A stretch of DNA of 64,000 bases from Helicoverpa zea (Eukaryota > Arthropoda > Insecta > Lepidoptera > Noctuidae): positions 4,836,001 through 4,900,000 of the forward strand of contig NC_061463.1 of the NCBI RefSeq assembly GCF_022581195.2, in the 5' to 3' direction. Below are positions 11,101-21,900 of the stretch, in pieces (the stretch's first letter is position 1; each line of letters begins with the position of its first letter). Both the position numbers and the translations under genes were made by a program. The notes beneath the pieces were generated by a model. That model ran no database searches. It had not been told where the DNA came from and worked only from the letters and a program-made list of their open reading frames with translations.

Positions 11101-14100
11101 ATTCCTAGAATGCAACTTTCAAGTTTCCAATTACGGAAGTTTAGTACCTTTTCTGTAACATTAGTAGGCTTCACATTAAATCCTACTTTTTTGTCTAATT
11201 ACAGCGAAGTATCCGACGTTACCTCGATCCTTAATATCACAATCCTCGATGAGAAAAAAACCGAAGAAGTAGGATGTCTCTCAATACCTTTGCTTAACTT
11301 CAAAAGTGGCGAGAAGAAGTGGTACGCGCTCAAAGACTCCAGTCTAAGAGAGAGAGCTAAAGGAAATAATCCCAGGATACTGCTAGAAATGAATCTCACT
11401 TGGAAACTCGTAAGTAGAACTTTGATAAGAAATATTAATCCGAATGTTTTCCTAACATTTAAATTATCATTTGTTTAAACAAATATAGACATAGCGGTCT
11501 TTAACATTATGTAAAAGGAAAGAAATCTATTTTCTATCAACTAAAAATATTGAGTTACAGTAAAATTTTATTTAATGTACCTACAAATGCAAAAATCTTT
11601 AACTCTATTATAGAAATTAATACATTTACTATCGTGAAGTCACTATTCGTCAATTGCACAGTAGCAAAGTCATTTTACGATAACTCTACAAACTTTCGTA
11701 AAGGGACTTAACCCACAAGTCCCACAACAAAAGTGCCGTATTACATGTACGTACGTACTAACAAAATGGAACTAGAAATAGTTATCTTATTTACTTACAT
11801 AGGTATTCATAAGTCCAAATACTCAAAGACTGGAAACCAAACCCAAATACCAGATAGCGACGCTCCAACTGATGACTCAATGTATATTTTTCTTAGAACA
11901 ATAGAAGTAGCCCAGTAATAAAATAACACGTATAGAACCGTAGTTATTTTCCTTATAATATTATCTGTCTGCCACTTGTCAGAAGAAAATAAGACTATAT
12001 AACAGGAAAAGACAACATGGGTGACAGATAATGAGAAATCGCGTCTCCGAGAAACTAATTTCTTAATATCACTTTCATGATAAATCGTGTAGCTATGTGA
12101 ATAAATGAATACGTCCTCAGTAAATAGTGTGAGGTTACTGACCTTATCAGGGTCGAAAATACATCAATACTTTTTTTTATTGCTTTACCTCAAAAACAAA
12201 AAAAAAACTTGTTTTTGAGGTAAAGCATAGTTATCCTTAGTAATTGCCGGTTTAACTCCCAAATGTATTATCAGCAGAGTCAGTAAGCCCAGGTTTCCTC
12301 AAGATGTTTTCCTTTAGCATTACTCAATTTTAAACACATTGATACTTGCTTGACCAGGAATCAAACCCACACGTTTACACTTGAGCGCCAGTGCTTTAAC
12401 AACTAGGCCTCCACGACAATTACCTCTTGACACTTGATTTCAAAAAAAGTCAACATAGTACATTTTTAGTAAATTTCAACATTTCCAATTTAAATCTTCA
12501 GCTGAAAGCATCAGTCCGCGTAGTAAACCCGAAAGAGGCCAAATATCTTGAGACCAAGCAGAAGCTGGACCGACACACATTTACGAGGAACCTCGCACGA
12601 GCTAAAGTTGTGCTAAATTGGACGCTGGACGCTTTTGGAGTTATGAAGTAAGTTTTAGCTAGAATATTTAAAGGAACTCTATTTTGGTTTTACTAGCCAT
12701 CTGAAGGAAGTTTTGAATGTATACGTATAAAAATAATATTTTTTGGTATCAATTTATATCAAATTTGATTTGGAATACTTAATAGGGTTTTACATGCATT
12801 TTTGAAATATATCTTAAATAAATTCTTTAGTCTTAATATATCTCTAAAAAATTATTTTTTTTTTTTTCTCACGTTATGTACGAATATAAATTAATTGTTT
12901 TATCATAATTTCAAATTTCGCGCGTATTTCGCGAAAACGCGGCACACAACGGACGCCATGATTGTTTTTTGGTCATGACGTCATTACGTTAGTAAACAAA
13001 CTACAGCTGTCAGTAATACATATTTTGATATGTATTGAACATTTTAATAATGAGTAATTATGCTCCGTATCGTTGGTGTGTTGTTTCTGAATGTGAGAAC
13101 ACTAGTGTAAAAACACCAGACAAATTATGGATTCAAGTACCAGTGGATATAAATATGAGAAACACTTGGTTAAAAGTTGCGAGACGAGATCCCGGACTGT
13201 TATCAGATAAATCTCGTTTATACTTTTGTGAAGATCACTTTGATGTAAGTAACTGTATTAACATGAAATATACTCTTTAATGATAGGTTAACTACTTCAA
13301 GAATCAATACTTTGGGAAATGTGGATAATATTTAGAGGTTATACACTTTTGTTTACTACCGTAATGACGTCATTAGCATGGCGGCGACATTTCGTAGTGT
13401 TCAAAGACAGATAAAAAAACCTAAAAACTTTAAACTGCAATAAAAAATATATTTATGTACCTTACGAAGTGAAACTAACATTTCCCGATTGCTTTTCCTC
13501 TAAACAATCATTGTAATACACTTTTAATTTTTTTCTCATCTAGACTAAAATACCCTATTGTGCATAGGTATGCAGTGGGATTAAAAGATAATGAGGTAAC
13601 TTAATATTAAGATTAAATTTTTCAGTATCGATAATCCTCACTCAGGAACATTCCTAAGTGTCCCGTGACCTCTTTGTGCGAAAAGAATTTGCAAATTAAG
13701 ATGTAGGTAAATGCAAAACATGGTCCTTCATATAGTACCACAGTCCCATTGAGTCTAACTCCACTCCTAGCTCCGGTAAAATCTAAAAAAGTCTTCACAA
13801 GGAAAAATAAGAAATTACTGAACCTAAAAAGAGCCTTAACTAAAAACTTTTTTATTGCGCAAGTGTTGAGAAATTCAAGTAAAGTTTGCACTTTCCAGTA
13901 GAATTTCCTCCAACACTAAGTGGGCCACTTATCGGCTTTGATCAGCTCGTTTCAAGTAATTAGGGCCTTAAGAGTACAACTGAGAATTAAATTATAAGAT
14001 TGAATTACTTACGGAGGTTTTATGTTGTGTTTAGAAATTCATGAATTTAATTTTCATTTACCTACACAAGTTGAGCATTGGATTAGCTCGCATTTTCACT

Positions 14101-17100
14101 CTATCCTGGGAAACCAGATACCAGGTTACCAAATTTTATCAAAAATGGTTGAGCTGTTTTGACATAAAATAAATGCAACTCGCGTAAAACTTTTTTTTCT
14201 TCTTTAAATGCATATTTTTACGACTTTTCTTAATATTAACTACTTTTTTTCAGAACATGTTTCGAATGGGAGTCAAGAAAAGCCAATGTAATAGCGTTGA
14301 TGATATGGATGGTATTCTGCTGGTTCTTCAAAATATGGATGTTGCCACTAATCCTGCTTATACCATTCTTTTGGTACCGACCTCCGAAATACTTCCTACT
14401 TAGATGTAAGCATTTTGACTTAGTAAATAGCTGAACTTAAATTAATTTGTTCCCTTATTATAAAACTAAGTTCGTCATATTTCAAATCTGATTTTAACTC
14501 AATATATATTTTTGAATAGTAAATAGGCATCTTCATCAATATGGTGTGGTTTTTTTCTGTAATCTTTAATTATTTATTTAACTTATTTTACAGGGAAAGA
14601 CTACTTTTTAAAGAAAATTCCTGTCGAAGATGATATCAAAAAAGAAAAGGTAACATATTTTTATATTTAATTTTTCATTATCATTTCAAATATGTATTAA
14701 CGCTGGACGTGACATTAAAAACAAGTTTTATTAATTACAGGAAGAGAAAAATCAATCCCTAAGACAAAAAATAAACAGTTTCCAAGAAATGGTGCAATCT
14801 GTGCAAAACTTTATTGGTGCCTTTGCAAACCTCGGGGAAAGTATTAAAAAGTAAGTCTTGAACTTCTAAATAGTAGGTAGGTGCTTATACAAAATGTGTC
14901 ATACATAATCACATAAAATCCCATCACATACAGGTACTTTAGGACATTCTACTCTACAACGAATTACATTTTTTTTTAACCAAACTCATTCAGTGGGTTA
15001 TATACAGGAACTATTTTTCGTTTTTATATTTTAGAACGATCCTAATTATGATAAGTGAGCTCGTTTTGCGTGAGTCTGATCGTCAATAATAATCAACAAA
15101 ATGTAGGGTAGCTGTGTGTAACTAAAATATCAAGACGACCAACACCATAGTTAGTCTCATCGGGCTCATTTTGTACTGGCTATTAAAACTGACTTCGACG
15201 GTATTTTTTTTTCAATTTTTTTTTTAAATATATACTACTTAACTCTCTTTGAATACAATTCGATAATGATATGAATAATTATGTCTTATTTTCTTTTGCA
15301 GCTTATTCAACTTCACAGTACCATTCCTCAGTCTTCTGGCAATTTTCCTGATACTAGTGATTGCATTCGTTATGTTTATGATACCAACGAAATACATATT
15401 TATCATTTGGGGTAAGTTCAAATAGTTTTGTTATTACATCCATGTTATAAAGAAAATCTGAAACATGAAAAAATAATAAGAAAGTAAAAATTGTACATAT
15501 ATTTTTTTTTTTAAGAATGCTTTTGCTTTGCTGGCACCCCCCCCAGCAAAGCAAAAGCAAGCAAAAATATATGTACAATTTTTACTTTCTTATTATTTTT
15601 TCATCATCTATAATCGATTCTGAACCCAAATATGTATGTAGTAAACTAATCATTGCAATACTTAAAACTTAAATTCTCAATTTCGTAATTTTTATCAGTA
15701 GATACTCACTTATACATAATGTTATTGTTTCATTGATTTGCCATTTTTGGTAACGTTAATCATTTATTTTGCAATTTATTTCAGGAATTCACAAGTTCAC
15801 GAGAAAAATATTGCGACCAAACAGAATACCAAATAATGAGATAATGGATCTGCTGTCTAGAGTACCTAACGATGAAATATTGGTAAGAAATTAATATAAC
15901 AATATTGTTCATTCAATTACGATCACCGTCCAATCTAATTTAACACTCTTTAGAGATAATCTTTAAAAATCACAAAACTATTTCATAGGTTTATTTAATA
16001 ACAGTACTCAGCGAATTATACCAATTGTTTTCAGTAAATTAACAAAAATATCGTTCTGATAAAATTTAGAATTAACTAGGTTTAACACAAAAACTATTCA
16101 AATGAAGCGGATATTTAACTTTTCACTATTACACGGAAAATGAATTTTTGTTCCTATATTTAATGACTACAAATATTAATCCATTATCCGACAGTTATCA
16201 TTTTAACTTTCGACGAAACTGAAATTAATATTATTTCTGTGAATAGCGTTAATCGACGATTATTTATAAATAAGTAAAAATCGAATAAGCAGTTTCAATA
16301 AAAAAGAGATAAATCGTAATCATTATTGCAGTTTCGATGCTCTAGTAACTAGTTGGTACTAATGAAGTACCTCATTTTAATTCTGAATGTGTTCGACCCA
16401 ATGTCCTAGTTAACGTTTAGAGGAATCCACTCTGTAATTACGTAACTCGATTTTCTGCCAGTTCCAATTGGATCACTGTCAATAATATCCATTACAACAT
16501 TTGTGCTGTGAGTAGTTTGTACTTTCAAACATCGGAAGCAATGTATACTAACTAATGATTTTTAAATACAATTAGCACACTGCAGACTAAACAGTCGACC
16601 GAAAGTTGTCCGATGATTTGTCTTTTTTTTTATCGTGAATTCAAAGTTTTGAGGCGGTCTGATAACGGCCAAATACCCAATCGTTTAACTGATTTAAATA
16701 CTGGTTTATGAGCTTAAACAAACTATTATTGTTCGGCCATTCAGAGAATGCGTTCCTGACACGTCGCGATTGAACTGACGACGTAACTTTGCAATGGCGT
16801 TGCAGTTACGATAAAAATATTTTTGCTGGTTGTTTACCGTTTTAACAATTGAGGAGCATTAAAACAACATTATTATATCAATAATCAATGAATGTAGTTA
16901 CGTCGTCAGTTCAATCGCGACGTGTCAGGAACGCATTCTCTGAATGGCCGAACTATAGCTGACTAAAAGTTGGCAGTAAACAGGTACTCTTAGGTTGCGA
17001 ACCAGCGAGCGATTCATTTGTTTAATTAGTCGTTTCTTTTTCAGCTGAATTGCGAAGAGATGCCCTTAGAAGACGTTCCGGAGGAAGATGTGATAAGATA

Positions 17101-17101
17101 A
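8103..17101 (+). CDS. Divergent MCTP-like protein (two C2 domains and transmembrane region)
   Basis: Fourteen exons join in frame to 728 aa: 8103-8527, 8761-8941, 9136-9281, 9622-9762, 10213-10393, 10714-10892, 11205-11409, 12502-12647, 14254-14405, 14594-14649, 14741-14850, 15302-15411, 15785-15882, 17045-17101. Residues 1-200 are charged and end in a Lys/Glu-rich coil. C2-like domains follow at about 220-320 and 370-470. Then comes the MCTP region: PKEAKYLE, a membrane hairpin (about 545-577), a short coil, a second hydrophobic segment (about 645-677) and the hallmark WGIHKFTRKILRP...LLSRVP. MCTPs are ER-anchored C2 proteins acting in calcium, lipid and vesicle traffic. Here both C2 domains lack the Asp-rich calcium loops, and a third C2 domain is absent. 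The exon 2 donor (AAG/gtcctt) is non-consensus. An AATAAA lies at 17497. Family assignment is strong; function is inferred. Confidence 0.9.
10930..11105 (+). repeat. Dispersed repeat family A, copy 3 (MCTP-like intron 6)
   Basis: Diverged copy of the repeat at 3935-4165, with aagcatttaggcagacactgg followed by tctctattccttcacactc. It ends about 100 bp before the exon at 11205. Confidence 0.5.
12179..12228. repeat. Hairpin of 18-19 bp in MCTP-like intron 7
   Basis: tgctttacctcaaaaacaa is followed by an A-rich loop and then ttgtttttgaggtaaagca, its exact complement. It is directly adjacent to a SINE on the minus strand, so it may be a fold-back at a SINE tail. Confidence 0.6.
12229..12420 (-). 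repeat. tRNA-derived SINE with box A and box B
   Basis: On the minus strand, 12415-12345 reads like a tRNA head: aggcctagttgttaaagc (box A-like), then gggtttgattcctgg (box B-like). This is followed by a body including ttgaggaaacctgggc, also found at 18238-18425. It is not a functional tRNA gene because no cloverleaf with an acceptor stem can be made. It lies in intron 7 of the MCTP-like gene, antisense to it. Confidence 0.6.
12900..13420 (+). mobile_element. Nonautonomous transposon remnant carrying a THAP-domain exon
   Basis: Inverted subterminal repeats flank a coding exon. The left arm around 12975-13000 (atgacgtcattacg, tagtaaacaaa) is complementary to 13347-13373, and both sides carry gccatg outside it. 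A related element with the same GC-rich gcgaaaacgc and TGACGTCA landmarks lies at 60085-60800. It is inserted in intron 8 of the MCTP-like gene. Outer ends and target duplication were not resolved. The class is inferred (see the 60085 element). Confidence 0.6.
13050..13244 (+). pseudogene. THAP zinc-finger first exon of a transposon gene
   Basis: The ATG at 13050 opens a 65-codon exon ending at a perfect donor (GAT/gtaagt). It encodes one THAP (C2CH) DNA-binding module: Cys10-x4-Cys15, 44 residues, then Cys60-x2-His63 (FCEDHFD), with the conserved Trp40 and Pro31. THAP domains bind DNA and are the N-terminus of several transposases. No downstream exon with a DDE or RNase H-like core is recognisable before the element ends, so this is a truncated relic. 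The exon at 60468-60659 is a clear homologue with the same splice position. Confidence 0.75.
15465..15604. repeat. 140-bp near-perfect palindrome in MCTP-like intron 12
   Basis: The left arm from 15465 (atgaaaaaataataag...) is mirrored by the right arm ending at 15604. The inner part is also paired (gcttttgctttgctgg against ccagcaaagcaaaagc) around a C-rich loop. There is a small asymmetry between the inner and outer stems. Such a structure may be a fold-back MITE. It has no coding meaning. Confidence 0.8.
16731..16953. mobile_element. MITE with 57-bp perfect terminal inverted repeats
   Basis: 16731-16787 (begins gttcggccattcagag) and 16897-16953 (ends ctctgaatggccgaac) are exact reverse complements over 57 bp, with a 109-bp AT-rich core. 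It lies in the last intron of the MCTP-like gene. A clear target-site duplication is not evident, so the superfamily is open. Perfect arms imply recent insertion or gene conversion. Confidence 0.8.
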
Positions 17102-18237
17102 TGATCTGATAATTGTAATTTTTATTTTAATGACTGGCTCGTTGAGTCTAGTGCCCATTTAGAGTTAATGAGCTTGGTTAGGATGGGCAAAGTGAGTCTA
17201 AACGTTAAGAGATGTTCTAAGGAGAACTACTCGGTGACAACTCGACTATGTGCCTACTATTGAAACTTTACGGGCGTGAAGTGGGATGTATAGTGATGGC
17301 CTGTGATTTGATAGATTTCTATAAAAAAAAGTATTGCTATAATAGTGTAAATAGAAACGTGAATAATCGTTTACTTTAGTTTGATTTTGTCGACTTCCCA
17401 TGATAGTGGGGTGATATCTTGTATTAATAATATAATTATTGGGTGAATGTAATTTATTTCTGAGCTAATCTTGACAATAATTTATAAGCACTAATTAATA
17501 AAAATAAATGATTATTTAAAGCTATAGGTATTCTGTTTTCTTGACGTTATTTTTACCAACCTTTTACATTTTCTACATGTCGAGCATGTAACTCGACTCT
17601 ATATAAAATCTGTGTAAATGTTATTACTTTTATACAAATTAATGTACCATCGCATTTTTCTGTGAAATCATGTCTCACATTTAATATTGGGTTACATTTA
17701 ACTTACACTAAAAAAAAAATCGTATAAAGTATAGTATTTACTCCTATTATAATACGAATCAATATCCATAGACGAAATAAAAACTCCTTGAATTAAATAA
17801 TGGAGTCCAATGATTAATTTTGTTTGGACTATCTAATGAGACCCAAGGGATGCCTCAGGGGTTGATATTCGGTCCAAATCATAGGTGATATGATACATAT
17901 CTACCGTAAATATTGACAAATGATCTATGTAAATAGGGTATTAACTCGGTCGTGGCTAATTTGCAACCGGTCAAATTACCCAGGGATACATCTGTCAATG
18001 TATTCAGAACTAGCTCATTGGGCAGGTAATATTCAATGGATCTATATGACCTTTTGTAATTTGAATGGAGAATTCAAAGTATTTAACGTATAGTGGCTAT
18101 TCTGTAGGTTTGTTACGATTTCATGCTAAAGCTACTGAACAGCATCTAAGTGATAATTTGTTTGGTCTTATTTTTTCTTAGGGATTAACTCAAAAAGAAA
18201 TATTCTATTCTATCTCACTTTATTTTGTAAACTGGTT
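17102..18237. other. 3' UTR of MCTP-like gene and convergent intergenic DNA
   Basis: Follows the MCTP-like stop codon. AATAAA hexamers at about 17497 and 17503 are the likely polyadenylation signals. The rest shows nothing recognisable. Confidence 0.5.
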
Positions 18238-18425
18238 ATTATACTTTCTAAGTATATCTTGGACACCAATGGCTATTAAAAAGGTGAAGGAAAACATCTT
18301 GAGGAAACCTGGACTATAGTCTGAAATCACCAACCCGCATTGAGCAAGCGTGGTGATTAATGCTCAATCCTTCTCCTTGTGAGAGGAGGCGTGTGCCCAG
18401 CAGTGGGACGATAAAAAGGCTGTAA
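18238..18425 (+). repeat. SINE-body repeat between convergent genes
   Basis: Reads actttctaagtatatcttgg, then gtgaaggaaaacatcttgag, gagcaagcgtggtgattaat and cccagcagtgggacgataa. This is a sequence type I recall as a frequent lepidopteran interspersed repeat. Part of it (catcttgaggaaacctgg) is shared with the tRNA-headed repeat at 12229-12420. Confidence 0.6.
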
Positions 18426-18947
18426 CAGTATACTTCTAAGAATAACGACAGGTGACATTACGTTATTTTACAATCCTAAATATGAGGGATATTTATAATA
18501 CTTACTGCACGTAAAGCCCTATAACGAAAACCCTATCCATCTTTATTAAAAATATATTTATGTAAATGCTGAACATGCTAAAGTGCCCCTGAAAAATAGT
18601 GTGCTTACAACACAATACACTATACTGCTGAAAAACTGAAAATTATATTCAGTGTGCTTGACAAATGTTTATTCAAGCAGCATATTGCAAGGACCATCAT
18701 CATAATGCCTGCTCCGTACTTTTATTACATCCATTACTTATGAAGAGGCGAGTGCAAAAAAACAGACCATAACTCTAAATAACATATAATTTATTTACAG
18801 TACATTTACATTAATCACATGAATTTCTCTAAATCTAAATAAATCGAATAATATATTATAATTCTTTAAAAATAATCACAGGTCAACTGACATTAAAATT
18901 TGTACAGCTTTATGCTCAGTTTATTTAAATATTAATTGTAATATTAT

Positions 18948-21900
18948 TTAAACTACCATGTCTTTGCCGAGTCTATCGATCTCGTTCGCGAAGTAGACCA
19001 TATCCTTGTGGTCTAGAGAGGAGTTTTGGAAAACGATGCGGAAGAAATTGACGAGGTCACCTTGCGGCTGGTAGGTCACCATCATGCTTCCTTCCTTTAT
19101 CATGCGCTCTTTTATTTTCGGCGCGACCTTGTGCAGCCTTTCTTTATAGTCTGGCTCATTCTCTTGACCGCGGAGACAGCGAGGGATATACCAAAACATG
19201 ATGTTGGTGCACTCGGGCTTCTCTAATACTAGTTGGAAACCTTCCCGCTGTCGTATATGCTCCGTGAAGAACGCTGCATTATCGAAAAGAACGTCGATAT
19301 GTTTCTCGAATCCTTCATTACCTTTAGCCTTCCACATGAACCAGTACTTCAGTACATCTGCCCTTCTACCACATTGTATATGTTTGTCTCCAGTATCGTA
19401 TGTAGTGTCGTAGAATTTGTCCTTCTGGAAGAGGTACTTGGCGTGGCTCGAATGACAGTCTTTGAGGACATTCTTGTGTCTAATTAGGAAGGTGGAGCAC
19501 TGTTGTGGCGCCGCTAAGAGCTTGTGAGGGTTCCACGTCACCGAGTCCGCCCTGCGAAATTGTTTGTTATATTAACGCTTTTGTTTTGTTTTTAAAACTA
19601 TGAAAGTGTCTGGGAGGAAGTTCGTTATGAATACTGTTTTTTATGGAAGATAAATAAGTCATAAAAATGCTTTAGCATAGTTCAAAATATTTAGATCAAT
19701 TTGAGCGTCGCAAAATTATCAAAAATCAATATGTTCTTACAATTCAATACCATTCAGAAGATGTCTGTGCTTCTTAGACATTAGGGCTCCACCACCCCAA
19801 GCAGCATCCACATGGAGCCACAGGTTGTATTTTTTGCAGATCTCAGAAATCTCCACCAAAGGATCAAAAGCCCCATAGACAGTTGTACCAGCCGTCGCCG
19901 TGACCAAGAAGGGAGAAGCACCATCTTCGATTGCAGTAGCAATCTTAGTTTCCAAATCTTCAGGAATTATTTTTCCGTTTACATCAGTTTTCACCAATAT
20001 GCAGTTGTCACCACCAATGCCCATGAATGTGGCGAGTTTTTTTGTGGAGTAATGAGCTAGCTCTGATGTGAAGAGAACCAGCCTTGGCACTGCGTAAACG
20101 CCTTTGCTCTGAAAAGAAAAAAGTTATGTTAAGCACATCAAAAACGTTTGTATACGTTTGAATATAAACTACTTTGTCAGAACTGTTTTGTTTTAAATGA
20201 ATATTTGTTTGTGGAATAACTAATACTAACATTTTAACGTACAATAATTGTATTTTTGCTTGTAATAAATCTATGAATTAATTATAAGTTTTGATATCGA
20301 ATAAATACAATGCTGTTTTAATGAAAACTGACAAGTTTCATAAGTTTACTATCTTGTCTGGGATAGTTTGTCTTTGAGGTTATTTGATCATATTGAATAA
20401 GTTTATATTCATTAGTATTTATTAATTTCGATATCATCATAAACTCATTAAGAAATTCTGCTACATTTATTTAATTTTCTTTTCTTTTATGTAATCTAGA
20501 ATCTATCATTGTTGAATATATAAACTAGATTGACACGTGCATTGACATTGCATTTTGAAGATACCCCATTCATGATTATGTACTTATGCCAATACTCAAT
20601 CGGAAAATATTTTGAGTATCTTTTAACAAAAAATTAACACTACAAAATATTAATTTTACGAGTATCTTATAGTAATTACGCAAACTAGAATAATGACCTC
20701 AAAGTACGCGGATAGCCGCGAAGAATTGTAGATACTTAGGTATAAAATCCTTAAGATTACGCGTCTGTGTGTACGTATTAGCAAAGCGGAAATTACTTAT
20801 TTAACAAGATATAAAAACAAGGATATAATAATATATACATGTAGAGGTGATAAGCATAGGTTTATGAATAAAGGATTTACATATGGATTTAAATACTTTT
20901 ATAATTACTTGTCACAGCTCCTTGATTGCAATTCAACGTATATAAAAAGCATAGAAGATTGATTTATGTTAAAAAGTTCTACAACTTTTAACTGGTTCTA
21001 TTTACATGGGTTGAATAACAGTTAAGTGATTGTTGTTGAATTAAAGTATGTATTCAGTTATCGTAACTTGATTCAATATGATCGAATTATTTTTTGACAT
21101 TGTTATTATCTCTATTCCGTCATCTTTTTGAACAGATTTGCTCCGAAATAAAATTTTTTTTAAACTCAAGCGCTTGATTTCGAAAACCTATGTGTAACCA
21201 ATATGTCTCAAAATAGATTCCTTACCATCAGCTATACTGAAATAGTCGATAGTCAAATTGACCGTAAAATTACAGTTAATATCTAATGTATCTCAAGCAA
21301 CCCACTGTTAAGACCAGACACAAACTAAGTCCAAGGAATCTGACCTTCGTACCCCAATTCCGCAAATTCTCCACAAGTCCCTAAACATAGATCTAATATC
21401 TACGAGAAACAATTTGGGCATGTTAATATTTGTAACGAGTTGGAAAGCCTAATTACAAATGCAACCCACGGACAGTACATTAGAACTATAGTCCTTGTTA
21501 CTTATTCGGATAAACTATTTGTATTAAATATCTCAAATGGGTGATGAAAATGGATGAAAGACATTTGATAAAAATGGCCCAATAAGCTTTTGTAAAATCG
21601 AACATTTATGTAAAGAGAAAAAAAAAAACATATTTTATTTACAGGACTTCTTGAGTATAACAGGAATACGTTAGTATGTACTACAAAATGAACATACTAC
21701 TGGGTACTATCTGGAAATATTAATAAAAATATATAATATTTTATTGATAGCAATCAACTGACATTGTTTGATTGGTTTTATGTCTTTTTGCTTGAAGCCA
21801 ATGTTGATATTTTTTATTCGGTTCTGCTATTACACATTCTTCGAAGTATCAATAAATTGATTAGACATTCCGAACAATTAATGTGTCCCATTCAACTGTG

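Noticed and set aside
13622..13891. Minus-strand open frame of 89 codons in MCTP-like intron 8
   Set aside because: Phe-rich composition typical of AT-rich intron DNA, with no motif and no splice context.
19026..19487. Plus-strand frames over decarboxylase exon 4
   Set aside because: Antisense shadows of a conserved coding exon; no independent coding evidence.
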